This document shows, piece after piece, positions 45,269-55,726 of a stretch of 64,000 bases of DNA (position 1 is its first letter; every line of letters starts with the position of its first letter). The stretch is from positions 62,001-126,000 of the forward strand of contig NZ_QLMG01000008.1 in NCBI RefSeq assembly GCF_003259905.1. Direction: 5' to 3'. The stretch comes from Salipiger aestuarii (lineage in GTDB: Bacteria; Pseudomonadota; Alphaproteobacteria; Rhodobacterales; Rhodobacteraceae). The notes beneath the pieces were generated by a model. The model was given only the letters and a program-made list of their open reading frames with translations, did not search any database and was not told the origin of the DNA. Position numbers and translations under genes: made by a program.

Positions 45269-46714
45269 ATGAACGCCCGCACTCAGTCCGCGACCCTGTC
45301 GACGCGCGACATTCCCGACCTGTCTCTGATGGAAGTCAGCGCGCTTGTCGCGTCCCGTCAGGCCACCCCGCTGGATGTCACACAGGCCGTTCTTGCCCGC
45401 GTGTCCGAGGTTGACGGCGCGCTCACCGCCTATATCACGCTTACCGCCGAGCGCGCGCTGGAACAGGCCGAAATCGCGACGCGTGAACGCGCCGCCGGGC
45501 TGGACCGGGGGCCGCTGCACGGCATTCCGGTTGCTTTCAAGGATCTGTGCGAAACCGATTTCGCGCCCACCTCGGCAGGGCTGGCGTTGCTCAGGGACAA
45601 CGCCACGGGGCGCAACGCCACCGTGACCGCGCGGCTGGAACAGGCGGGCTGCATCACCATCGGCAAGCTGGGCATGACAGAGGGCGCCTATTCGGGTCAC
45701 AACGACCAGATGCCCGTTCCGAAAAACCCGTGGAACCCGGCATGCTGGGCCGGGTCGTCTTCGTCCGGGTCGGGCGTGTCGGTGGCGGCGGGCATGGCCT
45801 TTGGCGCAACCGGGTCGGACACCGGCGGGTCGATCCGCTTTCCCTCGGGGTGCAACGGTATCACCGGGATGAAGGGCACCTGGGGCCGGGTCAGCCGTCA
45901 CGGCGTGTTCGCGCTGGCCGACAGTCTGGATCACGTCGGTCCTATGGCACGCGCCGCAACCGATTGCGCCGCGATCATGACCGCCATCGCGGGACCGGAT
46001 GTGAACGACCCAACGGCGCTGATGGCCCCGGTGCCGGACTACCTTGCCGCCTGCAGCGGGCCGATCCGGGGGATGCGGATCGGCCTGGACCGCGCGGCGG
46101 TGATCGACGCTGCCGCCCCCGAAACGGCTGCGGTCATCACCGAGGCTGTCGCTGTCTATGAATCGCTGGGCGCCGAGATCGTGCCGATGTCCTTTCCCTT
46201 CCCCGCCGACGCGGTGGATCAATGGACGGTGCTTTGCGCAGTCGAGGTGGCGTTGGCGCATCAGGGCCGGTTCCCCGAACAGCGCGACGGCTACGGGCCG
46301 CATCTGACCGAACTGCTGGATTACGGTCTCGGCCTGACCGCGCGGGAGGTCGGCGCGGCGATGCAATGGCGGCTGGTCTATAACGGGTCGGTCGCGCGGG
46401 CGATGCATGGGCTGGATGCGGTGCTGTTGCCGATCACCGGCGGGCCGATGCCCGAGCTGGACAACATCTATGGCGCGCCGTCGGCGGGCAAGAACGAAAA
46501 CCTGGGCGATATGCTGAAATTCACCGCGCCGGCGGATTTCACCGGCTGCCCGTCGCTGACCCTGCCGGGCGGGTTCGACAGCCGGGGCGCTCCGATCGGC
46601 TTTCAGCTGATGGGGCCCGCGCTGACCGAGGACAAGCTGTTCAAGCTGGGCGCCGGGTTCCAGCGGGTGACGGATTTTCACACCAGACGCCCCGATCTGA
46701 CGCCGTTCAGATAA
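45269..46714 (+). CDS. Amidase-signature amidase, first
   Basis: A 481-residue amidase with the Ser-cisSer-Lys triad: Lys in PVAFKDLC (about 91), cis-Ser in AGSSSSGSGVSVAAG (about 164) and nucleophile Ser in GSDTGGSIRFPS (about 188). It hydrolyses an amide to acid and ammonia in the cytoplasm. CAAGGAGA precedes the ATG at 45269; the frame above it is not protein-like. Divergent from the AmiC-like gene and convergent with ureD (8-base tail overlap). The long AT-rich leader could carry regulation. Confidence 0.9.
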   Translation: MNARTQSATLSTRDIPDLSLMEVSALVASRQATPLDVTQAVLARVSEVDGALTAYITLTAERALEQAEIATRERAAGLDRGPLHGIPVAFKDLCETDFAPTSAGLALLRDNATGRNATVTARLEQAGCITIGKLGMTEGAYSGHNDQMPVPKNPWNPACWAGSSSSGSGVSVAAGMAFGATGSDTGGSIRFPSGCNGITGMKGTWGRVSRHGVFALADSLDHVGPMARAATDCAAIMTAIAGPDVNDPTALMAPVPDYLAACSGPIRGMRIGLDRAAVIDAAAPETAAVITEAVAVYESLGAEIVPMSFPFPADAVDQWTVLCAVEVALAHQGRFPEQRDGYGPHLTELLDYGLGLTAREVGAAMQWRLVYNGSVARAMHGLDAVLLPITGGPMPELDNIYGAPSAGKNENLGDMLKFTAPADFTGCPSLTLPGGFDSRGAPIGFQLMGPALTEDKLFKLGAGFQRVTDFHTRRPDLTPFR

Positions 46715-47480
46715 GCGCGCGGATTTGCCGGAAGGCGCGGTCAAGCGCGCCTCCGGTCACTGCGGCGATGCGGATGATCTGCCCTGCCCCACCGCGCGCG
46801 GCCCCCGCGGCGACATAAGCGTCGGGCAGGTCCAGCGGACCGTCGTCGAACGGCGCGCTGCCGATGACCGTCACGGTGCCAAAGGCGGTCATGCCGCCCT
46901 TCAGGGCCCTGAGCGCGATCAGATCGGCCTCGGTCACATGCTGGCGTTCGCGCAGCAGGGTTTCGCGCCTGTCGTTCATTATGTGCAGATCGGACCGCCA
47001 GCGCCCCCCGACGTCCGGCGCTGCGGGATCGCGGCGGCAGAAACCGTCGAACAGCACCGCCTTGGCGCCCGCGCCAAGCGTGACCGAAATCCGCTGGCGC
47101 ATCTTTGCCCCGGTCATCAGCACGTTTGGATCGGCGAGGTGACGGAGCGTGGCGCCCGCATCGGCGCGCAGGGTCCAGTCGGACCGGCATTCGCGCCCGC
47201 GCCGCGCATCGGCGTGGATCATCAGCGCCCCGGCGCTGGTCAGATCGACGCCGGCGCCTGCCTTGGCCGTCACCTCGTGCCGCCAGTGATCGCCGGGCAG
47301 CAGGGCCGCCCCGGCGCATTGCGGCAACACCGTCAGCGGGCCATGCAGCCCGGCCCGCCGATAGCCGCGCGGCAGCGACCACGGCCATTCCACATGCCGG
47401 TCCAGCAGCGACGTACCGCCATCCGGCGCGATGCCGCAGATCAGCGAAACCTGGGCGCGGTCCGGTTCGGCATCCTTCAC
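46707..47480 (-). CDS. ureD: Urease accessory protein UreD
   Basis: A 257-residue UreD/UreH protein, part of the UreDFG complex that loads nickel into urease. [42 protein letters not shown] and GRWRSDLHI are family-like. Start overlaps the ureG stop by ATGA. It is last in the 12-gene operon, whereas ureD often comes first in classical urease operons. Confidence 0.85.
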   Translation of the reverse strand: MKDAEPDRAQVSLICGIAPDGGTSLLDRHVEWPWSLPRGYRRAGLHGPLTVLPQCAGAALLPGDHWRHEVTAKAGAGVDLTSAGALMIHADARRGRECRSDWTLRADAGATLRHLADPNVLMTGAKMRQRISVTLGAGAKAVLFDGFCRRDPAAPDVGGRWRSDLHIMNDRRETLLRERQHVTEADLIALRALKGGMTAFGTVTVIGSAPFDDGPLDLPDAYVAAGAARGGAGQIIRIAAVTGGALDRAFRQIRALI

Positions 47481-48082
47481 TTGAACAGCACCTCACGGCG
47501 CAGGTGTTCGACAACCCCGGCGATGCCGGTCCCCTTGCGGCAGACCGTCGGAAGAACCGTGCCGCCGCCGCGCACCGCGGTGGCCTCGGCCAGCATTCTG
47601 GGGAAATCGACACCCACATGCGGCGCCAGATCGGCCTTGTTGATGACGAGCAGATTGGCCTGCAAGATGCCCGGCCCCTTTTTGCGCGGGATGTCGTCGC
47701 CCCCGGCCACGTCGATCACGAACATCCAGAAATCCACCAGATCGGGCGAAAAGGTCGAGGCCAGGTTGTCGCCGCCGGATTCGATCAGGATCAGATCCAG
47801 CCCCGGAAAATCGGCTTCAAGCCGGTCGGCGGCGGCCATGTTCAGCGTGGGGTCTTCGCGGATCACCGTATGCGGGCAGGCCCCGGCCTGCACCGCGCGC
47901 ACCCGGTCGGGGGGCAACCGGCCGCCTCTGCGCAGACGCTCGGCGTCTTCATCCGTCACCAGATCGTTGGTGATGACGGCGGTGTCGATCCCCGATTCGG
48001 CCAGGCGCGGCAGGATGGCTTCGATCAGGGCGGTCTTGCCGGAGCCGACGGGGCCGCCGATGCCGACGCGGGCGGCGGTCAT
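47477..48082 (-). CDS. ureG: Urease accessory GTPase UreG
   Basis: A 201-residue GTPase that drives nickel insertion. P-loop [18 protein letters not shown], the metal-binding CPH in [24 protein letters not shown] and guanine motif [14 protein letters not shown] are clear. No His-rich N-terminus, so no nickel storage tail. ATGA overlaps on both sides with ureC and ureD show tight coupling; a longer upstream frame is inside ureC and rejected. Confidence 0.96.
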   Translation of the reverse strand: MTAARVGIGGPVGSGKTALIEAILPRLAESGIDTAVITNDLVTDEDAERLRRGGRLPPDRVRAVQAGACPHTVIREDPTLNMAAADRLEADFPGLDLILIESGGDNLASTFSPDLVDFWMFVIDVAGGDDIPRKKGPGILQANLLVINKADLAPHVGVDFPRMLAEATAVRGGGTVLPTVCRKGTGIAGVVEHLRREVLFK

Positions 48083-49782
48083 CTTAGAAAGTACTTTCTT
48101 GCAAGGGGGACGGTGCGGGCGGGTTCCGCCGTCAGGGGAATGCCGTCGGCCTCGACCTCGAAGGTCTGTGGATCGACGCTGATATTCGGCAGCGCGGTGT
48201 TGCGGATCATGTCCTGTTTTCCCAGCTTTCGGGTGTCGCGGATCTGGACAAAGGGTTTTTGCACGCCCAGCCTGGCCGCGGTCCCCGCCTTGATCGCCAG
48301 TTCGGACACGAAAGTCACCCCAAGGCGATGTCTGGCGGTCCCCAGCGCGCCCCACATCGGCCGGTGGATCATCGGTTCGGACCCAGAAAAGCTGCCGTTG
48401 CCATCGCCCATGGTGGCCCAGACGATGGTGCCCGATTTGATCACCGTGGTCGGTTTGGCCCCGAAAGAGGCGAACGGCCACAGCACGAGATCGGCCATCT
48501 TGCCCGGCGCGATGCTGCCGACCTCATCGTCGATCCCCGCCGCAATCGCCGGGTTGATGGTGTATTTGGCGACGTAACGCAGGATGCGCTGATTGTCGGC
48601 GCTTGCGGTCGTCTCATCGGGCAGGCGCCCCGCGCGGTCTTTCATCACCGAGGCCAGCTGCCAGCATTTCGCAAGGTTTTCGGCAAGCCGCCCCATGCCC
48701 TGGGTGTCGGTGGCAAAGATCGAGATCGCCCCCATGTCGTGCAGCAGATCCTCGGCGGCCATGGACTGGGGCCGGATGCGGGCCTCGGCAAAAGCGACAT
48801 CTTCGATCAGATCAAAGCTCATCATGTGGGCGAGCATGGTCATCGGCACGCCCTCTTCCAAAGCGGGCAGCGTGTAGGGGTTGGTGGGGTTGGTCGAGGA
48901 CGGCAGCACGTTGGGATAGCCGTTCACCACCAAAATGTCGGGGGCATGGCCGCCGCCCGCGCCTTCGGTGTGGTACATGTGGATGGACCGCCCGGCGATG
49001 GCGGTCATCGTGGTTTCATAGAACCCGAATTCGTTGATGGTATCGGTGTGCAGATGCACCGAGAAATCCGACTTGTCCGCGGCGGTCAGCGTGCCGTCCA
49101 GCACCGCGGGGGACGCGCCGAAATCTTCGTGAATCTTCACCCCAAGTGCACCGCCCGACACGCTTTCGGCCACCGCGTCGGGGTTGCTGTTTCCGCGCCC
49201 CAGAAAGCCGAAATTCAGCGGATATTCATCCGCCGCCTGAATGAGCCGCCCAAGCACGTTCGGCCCCGAACAGGACACATCGAAATTCGGCCCCGGAGAC
49301 ATGCCGATCATTGTCGTACAGCCCCCCGCCAGCGCGTGGTGGCATTGTTGCGGCGACAGGAAATGCGCATGCGCCTCGATCGCGCCGGCGGTGACGAAAT
49401 GGTTGTCGCCATGCACCACCGTGGTGTTGGGGCCGGTCACCATGCCATCCGTCACGCCGTTCATGATGTCGGGGTTGCCGGCCTTGCCCACCCCGGTGAT
49501 GCGCCCGTCGCGGATGCCGATATCGCCCTTGAGGATGCCCAGTTCGGCGTCGATGATGACCGCGTTCATGATGACCATGTCCAGCGCGCCATTGGCGGCG
49601 GTGCCGGTGGGGCAGAAACCTTCGCCGTCGCGCATGATCTTGCCCGCGCCTGCGGTCAGCTCGTCGCCGGGGTGGGTGTGGTCGTATTCGATTTCGGCCA
49701 GCAGCGAGGTATCGCCAAGGCGCACCATGTCGCCGGTGGTCGGCCCGTACAGCCGGGCATAGGCGTCGCGCGTCAGTTTCAT
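48079..49782 (-). CDS. ureC: Urease alpha subunit, divergent
   Basis: A 567-residue urease catalytic subunit. Nickel ligands are kept: His138 and His140 in [11 protein letters not shown], carbamylated Lys216 in VKIHEDFG, His245 in VHLHTDT, His271 in [14 protein letters not shown], Asp359 in ATDTQGMGR. The catalytic flap reads [12 protein letters not shown] where the usual form is MLMVCHHLDP: His319 is kept but the Cys (Klebsiella Cys319) is Ala318. The loop after CTTMIG is also shorter than usual. Urea hydrolysis is still likely because the Cys is not essential in Klebsiella urease. Coupled by ATGA overlap to ureAB and ureG. Confidence 0.93.
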   Translation of the reverse strand: MKLTRDAYARLYGPTTGDMVRLGDTSLLAEIEYDHTHPGDELTAGAGKIMRDGEGFCPTGTAANGALDMVIMNAVIIDAELGILKGDIGIRDGRITGVGKAGNPDIMNGVTDGMVTGPNTTVVHGDNHFVTAGAIEAHAHFLSPQQCHHALAGGCTTMIGMSPGPNFDVSCSGPNVLGRLIQAADEYPLNFGFLGRGNSNPDAVAESVSGGALGVKIHEDFGASPAVLDGTLTAADKSDFSVHLHTDTINEFGFYETTMTAIAGRSIHMYHTEGAGGGHAPDILVVNGYPNVLPSSTNPTNPYTLPALEEGVPMTMLAHMMSFDLIEDVAFAEARIRPQSMAAEDLLHDMGAISIFATDTQGMGRLAENLAKCWQLASVMKDRAGRLPDETTASADNQRILRYVAKYTINPAIAAGIDDEVGSIAPGKMADLVLWPFASFGAKPTTVIKSGTIVWATMGDGNGSFSGSEPMIHRPMWGALGTARHRLGVTFVSELAIKAGTAARLGVQKPFVQIRDTRKLGKQDMIRNTALPNISVDPQTFEVEADGIPLTAEPARTVPLARKYFLR

Positions 49783-50453
49783 TTCATGTACCCCCGCGCG
49801 GTGGCCGCTGCGACGGCGCTGGCAAGCCCGCTGTCGACCGGCCCCTCGGTCAGCCCGGCAAAGCCGTGAACAACGCGCTTGCCGCCGTAAGGCACCAGAA
49901 CGATTTGTTTTTCGATGCCCGGATCGAACCGTTCTCCGCCGCCGGATGGCCGGTCTAGCCGCATCCCGAACGCCGCCTCGCGGTCAAATTGCAGGGCCGG
50001 ATTGACCTCGAAGAAATGCGCGTGGGACCGCACCTGGATGGTGCGGTCGCCGGTGTTCAGCACAGTGATCGTGATCGCGTCGCGGCCCGCGTTGATTTCG
50101 ATCTCGCCCTGCGCGGGGATGACCTCGCCGGGGATGGGATCGCCGGGGGCCGGGGCGATGGGATCAAAGACGGTGACGAGCTTGGTGCCCTCGGCCATCG
50201 ACACCTCGACCGAAAAGGTTTTCAGCATATGCGCCACGCCCGGTTCGACCTGCTGCGCGGTCAGCAAGGTGCCCGCATGGCTGACGATTTCGCTGTGGCT
50301 GTGGCCCAGCCGGGCAAAGGACAGCAGTTCGTCGGCCAAGAGCGCGACCGCCTCGGGGTGGGCCAGCCGAATGCCTTTGGACAGGTAGCGGCGGGCCAGT
50401 TCGGCGGCGGTGAAGATGGTCAGCCGCTCCATTTCCGTGGGGGTCAGGTGCAT
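49779..50453 (-). CDS. ureAB: Fused urease gamma-beta subunit
   Basis: A 224-residue chain joining UreA and UreB. The gamma part is about 1-100 ([20 protein letters not shown], then [20 protein letters not shown]). The beta part is about 105-224 ([50 protein letters not shown]). Helicobacter UreA is a similar fusion (238 residues); most bacteria keep two genes. It is directly coupled to ureC. Confidence 0.93.
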   Translation of the reverse strand: MHLTPTEMERLTIFTAAELARRYLSKGIRLAHPEAVALLADELLSFARLGHSHSEIVSHAGTLLTAQQVEPGVAHMLKTFSVEVSMAEGTKLVTVFDPIAPAPGDPIPGEVIPAQGEIEINAGRDAITITVLNTGDRTIQVRSHAHFFEVNPALQFDREAAFGMRLDRPSGGGERFDPGIEKQIVLVPYGGKRVVHGFAGLTEGPVDSGLASAVAAATARGYMK

Positions 50454-50466
50454 CCTGGGCCTCGTG

Positions 50467-51141
50467 CTAGTTGATGAACAGCCGCCCCGAGCGCGGGCGC
50501 ATCAGCGCCACGTCGGACAACGGCATACCGCTCGCGGGCAGCGCGGCAGGGTCGGGTTCGGTGGCCAGTTCGGCGATCAGCGGGGCCAGTGCCAGCAGAT
50601 CGGCTTGGGTGGAAATCGCGCCCGCGACGCCCAGCCGGACGGCGGCGGAAAACGCGCCCCGCGCCATGCTTAGGGCCGAGGTCGCCAGCGCATTGGGCAA
50701 ATCCAGCCCGCAGGCGCGCAGGAACACGCCGTGGGTCACGGAGAAATGCCCGATGCCTTGCGCCTGAGCAGCCTTTGCGCCGGGGTCCAGTTCGATGCGC
50801 AAGGCGCAGGCCGATGCGAACAGCGCATCGCCCGCGTGCGTGCTGTCGCGGCGCGGCGCCTCGGCCGGCATCAGCGTGTCGACAGTGTGAAACCAATCGG
50901 TCAGCATCGCGCCAGTCAGGCGGTGCCCCCCGGCCAGCGCCATCCGGTCAAAGCGGTACCAGCGGGTGCGCAACTCGGCCGCGATCCAGTCCGCCAGCGT
51001 CCGTTTGCAGACCTGTCCATCGGCCAGCGCGCTTTCCAGCCCCCAGGAAAACGCAAACACGCCGGATGGAAAACCGCTGTCGGCAAGCTGCATCGCGCGG
51101 ATGGCGGCCAGGGTCGCAGGGGGGTCATACAGCGGGGTCAT
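50467..51141 (-). CDS. ureF: Urease accessory protein UreF
   Basis: A 224-residue all-helical UreF, the effector of UreG in nickel insertion. [20 protein letters not shown] is the family N-terminal signature (usually LxDSxFPxGxFxHSxGLE), followed by [15 protein letters not shown] and [19 protein letters not shown]. Overlaps ureE by ATGA and lies 13 bases before ureAB. Confidence 0.88.
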   Translation of the reverse strand: MTPLYDPPATLAAIRAMQLADSGFPSGVFAFSWGLESALADGQVCKRTLADWIAAELRTRWYRFDRMALAGGHRLTGAMLTDWFHTVDTLMPAEAPRRDSTHAGDALFASACALRIELDPGAKAAQAQGIGHFSVTHGVFLRACGLDLPNALATSALSMARGAFSAAVRLGVAGAISTQADLLALAPLIAELATEPDPAALPASGMPLSDVALMRPRSGRLFIN

Positions 51142-51605
51142 TCCGCGTCCAGAACTTCAAATTCCGCAAGGGCGCGCAGGTCGTGCAAGCGGTCGGTGTA
51201 GCGGGCGCGCGGGCCGTCCAGCACCACATCCATGACGCCGTGACCGAACACCACCTTCCAGTGCAGGTTGCCGCACCAATGGCCCAGCCGCATCGCGTCG
51301 TCCACCGAAGCCGGCCGCAGGCGCATCCGCGCCGCGCCATCAATGCGCACCACGATGGCCAGCCGCCCGTCGTGAAACAGCACCGCGCCGTCGCTCAGCG
51401 CCTGTTCGCGCGGCAGGGCAATGGCGCAATCGCGCCCCGTGTCGGTGGTCAGCCGCATCCGCCTGCGCGCGCCGTCGGCTTCGGGAATCGCCAGGGTTTC
51501 CAGACCGCCCGCGTGTTCAAGCGCGTGCAGGCGGTCGTGCCATCGGGCCTCTGCCGCCTGTCCCAGAACGGTTTTCAGCATCAGCGGCGCTGCGTCGTCT
51601 TTCAT
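51138..51605 (-). CDS. ureE: UreE-like urease nickel chaperone, divergent
   Basis: A 155-residue protein in the position and size of UreE. The N-terminal half fits the peptide-binding domain (TDTGRDCAIALPREQALSDG). The metal-binding C-terminal domain has MRLGHWCGNLHWKVVFGHGV where classical UreE has LGNRHxPxxI, and the protein lacks a His-rich tail. So assignment rests on context and partial similarity. AGGCAAGA supports the ATG at 51605. Coupled to ureF. Confidence 0.72.
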   Translation of the reverse strand: MKDDAAPLMLKTVLGQAAEARWHDRLHALEHAGGLETLAIPEADGARRRMRLTTDTGRDCAIALPREQALSDGAVLFHDGRLAIVVRIDGAARMRLRPASVDDAMRLGHWCGNLHWKVVFGHGVMDVVLDGPRARYTDRLHDLRALAEFEVLDAE

Positions 51606-51685
51606 CGGTCTTGCCTTGCGGGAAAAAGGCCCGCCCCAGACACGCACGGGGCGGGCAGGTCCACCGGGAAGGTGTTCGGGAGCGC

Positions 51686-53200
51686 CTACCAGGCCGTCCA
51701 GTCGCCCGATTTCTCGAACGCATCACCCAGCGTGTAGAGCGTGCTTTCATCCCACAGCTTGCCGACCAGCATCATGCCGACCGGCAGGCCATCGACCTTG
51801 CCGCAGGGCACCGACAGCGCCGGATGATGGGTAAGATCGAACGGCGCGGTGTTGGCCAGCATTTCGAACGCGCGCTCGACGATGTCCTCGCGGCTGGCAT
51901 CCGGACCGGGGATCGGCGTTGCGGTCATCGGCACGGTCGGCATCAGGATCGCATCGTAATCGGCCAGCACCCTGTCATAGGCGGCGCGCAGGGTTTTGAC
52001 GATGTTGTGGGCCTTGCCGTAATACCGCTTGCCGTGCCTGTCCTCGGCATATTGAGCGAACAGCATGCCCAGTTTCAGCGTCTCGGACAGCTCGTCGGCG
52101 CGATTGCGCCAGCCGCGGTGAAAATCCATGAAGCTGGTGACATACAGGTCGGGACGTGATGTGCCGTAGCCATCGCCCAGCATCATCGTCTGGTTCAGAC
52201 CCTGCAACCCGATCGGTGTCCAGAGCGCCAGACCCATCAGGTGCATCGGGATCGAGACTTCCTCGACGGTCACACCAAGCGCCTCAAGCTTTTTCGCCGC
52301 CTCGCGGACCTTGTCATCGGACGCGGCCTGCGACGTGGCATGGCCGAAGCCTTCCTTGAGGATGGCGACCTTCATGCCCTTGACCGGCTTGTCCAGCGCC
52401 CCGGTGTAGTCAGACACCGACACGTCGATCTGGCGGCTGTCGTAGCCATCCGATCCGGCGAGCACTTCAAGCATCAGGGCGCTGTCGGCGACGGTCCTGG
52501 TGATCGGGCCGGTGTGGTCGATGGTGATTTCGATCGGCACGATGCCGGTATAGGGCACCAGCCCATGCGTCGGCTTCATCCCCACGGTGCCGCAGAACGC
52601 CGAGGGCATGCGGATCGACCCGCCCTGATCGCCGCCGATGGCCATGTCGACCTCGCCCTTGGCAACCAATGCCGCCGAACCCGAAGACGACCCGCCCGCC
52701 GATTTCGTCGGATCGTGCGGATTGCACACCGGCCCCAGCGCCGACGTGTGCGACCCGCCCGACATGCAGAAACATTCGCAATGCGCCTTGCCGACGATGG
52801 TCGCGCCCGCATCCAGCATCCGGGTGACGATGGTGGCGTCGACGTTGGGAACGTAGCCTTCCAGGGTCGACGAGCCGTTCATCATCGGCACACCGCCCAG
52901 CATGACGTTGTCTTTCAGAACAACGGTCTTGCCCTTGAGCTTGCCGTCCGGCGCGCCCTGCACGGTGGATTTGACATACCAGGCGTTCAGTTCGTTTTCC
53001 GCGACGGGGGGCTGTTTGCCGGGCGTGCGCGGGTAGGTGATTTCGGGCAGCGGGTCGATCATCAGATCGACGGCGTTATAGGCATCGACATAGCCCTGCA
53101 TCAGCCCCTGAAAGGACGTCACATCCTCGGGCGAGAGGTTAAAGCCAAGACGCTCGGCCACATCGGCCAGTTGTTCCTTGTTCGGAAGTTTCACAGACAT
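51686..53200 (-). CDS. Amidase-signature amidase, second (Rhodococcus enantioselective type)
   Basis: A 504-residue amidase. Lys in TVVLKDNVMLGG (about 96), cis-Ser in SAGGSSSGSAALVA (about 171) and nucleophile in GGDQGGSIRMPSAFCG (about 195) are intact. The N-terminal helical extension and GGDQGGSIRMP match the amidases found next to nitrile hydratases in Rhodococcus and relatives, but no nitrile hydratase is here. AAGGA before 53200 selects that start over 53218. It lies between the transporter and urease genes, so its ammonia and product probably come from an imported amide. Confidence 0.9.
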   Translation of the reverse strand: MSVKLPNKEQLADVAERLGFNLSPEDVTSFQGLMQGYVDAYNAVDLMIDPLPEITYPRTPGKQPPVAENELNAWYVKSTVQGAPDGKLKGKTVVLKDNVMLGGVPMMNGSSTLEGYVPNVDATIVTRMLDAGATIVGKAHCECFCMSGGSHTSALGPVCNPHDPTKSAGGSSSGSAALVAKGEVDMAIGGDQGGSIRMPSAFCGTVGMKPTHGLVPYTGIVPIEITIDHTGPITRTVADSALMLEVLAGSDGYDSRQIDVSVSDYTGALDKPVKGMKVAILKEGFGHATSQAASDDKVREAAKKLEALGVTVEEVSIPMHLMGLALWTPIGLQGLNQTMMLGDGYGTSRPDLYVTSFMDFHRGWRNRADELSETLKLGMLFAQYAEDRHGKRYYGKAHNIVKTLRAAYDRVLADYDAILMPTVPMTATPIPGPDASREDIVERAFEMLANTAPFDLTHHPALSVPCGKVDGLPVGMMLVGKLWDESTLYTLGDAFEKSGDWTAW

Positions 53201-53255
53201 CCGGTCATTCCTTGTCATGATGTAGTTTTTGGGACGCCCCGAGCGGGGCGCGGGG

Positions 53256-53963
53256 TCAGGCGGTGAAACCCATGAAGGCACTCACCGCACTGGCATCGGT
53301 CAATTCGGCCTTGGGGATTTCGCGGTCCAGCACGCCGTTGGAAATGGCGTAGACGCGATCCGAAAGACCGGTGATGAAATCGAGGTTCTGTTCCACCAGC
53401 ACGATGGTGATGTCGATCTGTCTGGTCAGCCCTGCCAGCGTGTCCGAGATTTCGTCGATGATCGACGGCTGGATGCCTTCGGTCGGCTCGTCCAGCAGCA
53501 TCAGCCGGGGGTGGCGGGCGAGGCACCGGGCCAGCGCCAGCAGCTGCTGTTCGCCCCCCGACAGCGCGCCGCCGCGCCGATCCAGCAGGCGCTTGAGCCG
53601 CGGGAACAGGTCGAGCATCTCATCCGTGGTGCGCGCCACCTCGGCCTTTTTGCCGGGGATGGCGACGTGCAGGTTTTCCTCGACCGTGAGGTTGGGAAAG
53701 ATCTGGCGGCCCTGCGGGACCAGCCCGATGCCCATCCTGGCCCGCGTGTTGACGGCGGTGCCAAGGATCGACTGCCCGTCGAAATCGATCTCTCCCCCCG
53801 TCACCTTGACGTAGCCCATGATGGACCGCATCAGCGTGGTCTTGCCCATGCCGTTGTGGCCCAGAATGCCGACGACCTCGCCCGCATTGGCATGGAAATC
53901 GACGCGGTGCAGCGCGGGCACCAGCCCGTAGGCGGCCGACAGGCCCTTGACGTCAAGCAGCAT
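53256..53963 (-). CDS. Amide/urea ABC transporter ATPase, UrtE/LivF type
   Basis: A 235-residue ATPase: Walker A GILGHNGMGKTTLMRSIMGY, Q-loop GLVPQGRQIFPNLTVEENL, signature LSGGEQQLLALARCL, Walker B LMLLDEPTEGIQPSII. The GHNGMGKTT and DEPTEGIQPSII forms are typical of UrtE/FmdF-like ATPases for urea and short amides. Overlaps the UrtD-type gene by 11 bases. Confidence 0.9.
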   Translation of the reverse strand: MLLDVKGLSAAYGLVPALHRVDFHANAGEVVGILGHNGMGKTTLMRSIMGYVKVTGGEIDFDGQSILGTAVNTRARMGIGLVPQGRQIFPNLTVEENLHVAIPGKKAEVARTTDEMLDLFPRLKRLLDRRGGALSGGEQQLLALARCLARHPRLMLLDEPTEGIQPSIIDEISDTLAGLTRQIDITIVLVEQNLDFITGLSDRVYAISNGVLDREIPKAELTDASAVSAFMGFTA

Positions 53964-54675
53964 TGGCCTGTTTCCCCAGATAGATCTCCTGGACCTCGCG
54001 GTCCTGCATGATGTCGTCGATCATCGCCTCGCGGAAGATCGCGCCGCGGTTGAACACGGTGACGAATTTGGCGATCTGGCGGATGAAGGCCATGTCGTGT
54101 TCGACAACCACCACCGCCGCGCTTCGGGCCGATTCCAGCACCAGCTGCGCCAGGCGGTCGCGTTCGTCGCCGGTCATGCCCGCCGCCGGTTCATCCAGCA
54201 GGATCAGTTTCGGCTCGCCCGCCAGCACCATGGCCAGTTCGACCAGCTGGCGCTGACCGTGGGACAACAGGCCAACCTCGCGCCGGGCGAGATGGGTGAT
54301 GCCACAGCGTTCCAGCGTGGTCATGGTCAGCTCGCGGGCCAGCGGTTTCAGATGCTTGCGCCGGGCAGAAAGCCGCACGTTTTCATAGGCGGTGATGCCG
54401 TCGAACACATTGGGCACCTGGGTCTTGATGCCGACCCCAAGGTTGACGATCCGATGGGTGTGCGCGCCGGTGAGGTCCTGCCCGGCAAAGGTGACGTTGC
54501 CTTCGGTGGGGGTCAGCTGCCCGGTAAGGCATTTGAAAAAGGTGGATTTCCCCGCCCCGTTCGGCCCCAGCAGGCAGCGCAATTCGCCGTCGCGCAGATT
54601 GAAATCGACGTTGTCGACCGCCGTCACGCCGCCAAAGCGCATGGTCAGGCCGCGTGTGGTTAGAATATCGTTCAT
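53953..54675 (-). CDS. Amide/urea ABC transporter ATPase, UrtD/LivG type
   Basis: A 240-residue ATPase with GPNGAGKSTFFKCLTGQL, signature LLSHGQRQLVELAMVL, Walker B LILLDEPAAGMTGDERDRLA and VEHDMAFIRQIA. The LSHGQRQ form and the AGMTGDE end are those of UrtD. The ATG at 54675 overlaps the permease stop; a longer frame upstream runs through the permease and is rejected. Confidence 0.9.
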   Translation of the reverse strand: MNDILTTRGLTMRFGGVTAVDNVDFNLRDGELRCLLGPNGAGKSTFFKCLTGQLTPTEGNVTFAGQDLTGAHTHRIVNLGVGIKTQVPNVFDGITAYENVRLSARRKHLKPLARELTMTTLERCGITHLARREVGLLSHGQRQLVELAMVLAGEPKLILLDEPAAGMTGDERDRLAQLVLESARSAAVVVVEHDMAFIRQIAKFVTVFNRGAIFREAMIDDIMQDREVQEIYLGKQANAA

Positions 54676-55712
54676 TCCTTCACCGCCTTTCCGGGGATCG
54701 TGGTGCCGTGGTTGCGCTTCCACAGAAAATAGCCCCCCAGCATGAGCGACCGCACCGTGGGCACGATGCCCCTGGGCAGCGCCAGCACGAGGATCATCAT
54801 GATCGCGCCCAGCACGGCGATGGAGTTGACCACATCGACGGTGCCCAGTTGCAGCGTCAGCCATTGCAACAGGATGCAGCCGATGATCGGACCGACAAGC
54901 GTGCCGACACCCCCGGCCATGACCCAGACAAGCGCCTTGGCCGACATTTCCATCGACACCGAATTGGGGTCGATAAAGGCCTGATAGGTCGCCCACATCG
55001 CGCCTGCGATGCCTGCAATGCCCCCGCCGATGGCAAACACGACGACTTTTTGCTTGCGCACATCATAGCCCAGCAGGCTGGCGCGGGTCTCGTTCTCGCG
55101 GATGCCGATGGACACGCGGCCAAAGTCGGATGCGATCAGGAACCGCAGCGCGATATAGATGACGATCAGGAAGCCCATGAAGACCTGAAACATCTGGCCC
55201 GGGTCGAGCCATGCCGTCGGGTCTCCCGGAATGTGCAGCGTCGGGATCGACGGGATGCCGTTGAAGCCGCCCAGACGTGCCGAGCCGATGGAATATTCCG
55301 GGCCGGCGGTGTGGTTGATAAGCTTCCAGAAGATCAGCGCCACCACCAGCGTCACCACGCCAAGATACACATCCGACAGCCGCCCGTAGAACATGAAATA
55401 GCCCAGCAGGACGCCAAAGATCGTCGGGATGATGAAGGCGAGCACCATCGGGATGGTGGTCGACCCCATGTTGATCGACGCCACCGCGAACGTATACGCG
55501 CCGAGGCCGAAAAATGCCGCCTGACCAAAGCTCAGGATGCCGCCAAAGCCCCAGATATAGCCCAGCGACAGGGCAAACACCGACAGCACGACGTATTGCG
55601 TGATCTGCATGATGGTAAAGAGATCCAGCATCAGCGGGGCTGCGAACATCACGGCCAGTCCGATGGCGACCATGACGTAGAAACCGGGATCTCGGGTAAC
55701 GGGTTTTTCCAT
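54672..55712 (-). CDS. Amide/urea ABC transporter permease, UrtC/LivM type
   Basis: A 346-residue permease with about nine membrane helices. YIWGFGGILSFGQAAFFGLG is the conserved LivM/UrtC segment, followed by IGIRENETRASLLGYDVRKQ and WVMAGGVGTLVGPIIGC. Works with the LivH-type permease and the two ATPases. Coupled to UrtD by ATGA overlap. Confidence 0.9.
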   Translation of the reverse strand: MEKPVTRDPGFYVMVAIGLAVMFAAPLMLDLFTIMQITQYVVLSVFALSLGYIWGFGGILSFGQAAFFGLGAYTFAVASINMGSTTIPMVLAFIIPTIFGVLLGYFMFYGRLSDVYLGVVTLVVALIFWKLINHTAGPEYSIGSARLGGFNGIPSIPTLHIPGDPTAWLDPGQMFQVFMGFLIVIYIALRFLIASDFGRVSIGIRENETRASLLGYDVRKQKVVVFAIGGGIAGIAGAMWATYQAFIDPNSVSMEMSAKALVWVMAGGVGTLVGPIIGCILLQWLTLQLGTVDVVNSIAVLGAIMMILVLALPRGIVPTVRSLMLGGYFLWKRNHGTTIPGKAVKE

Positions 55713-55726
55713 GAAACCGTGGTCCC

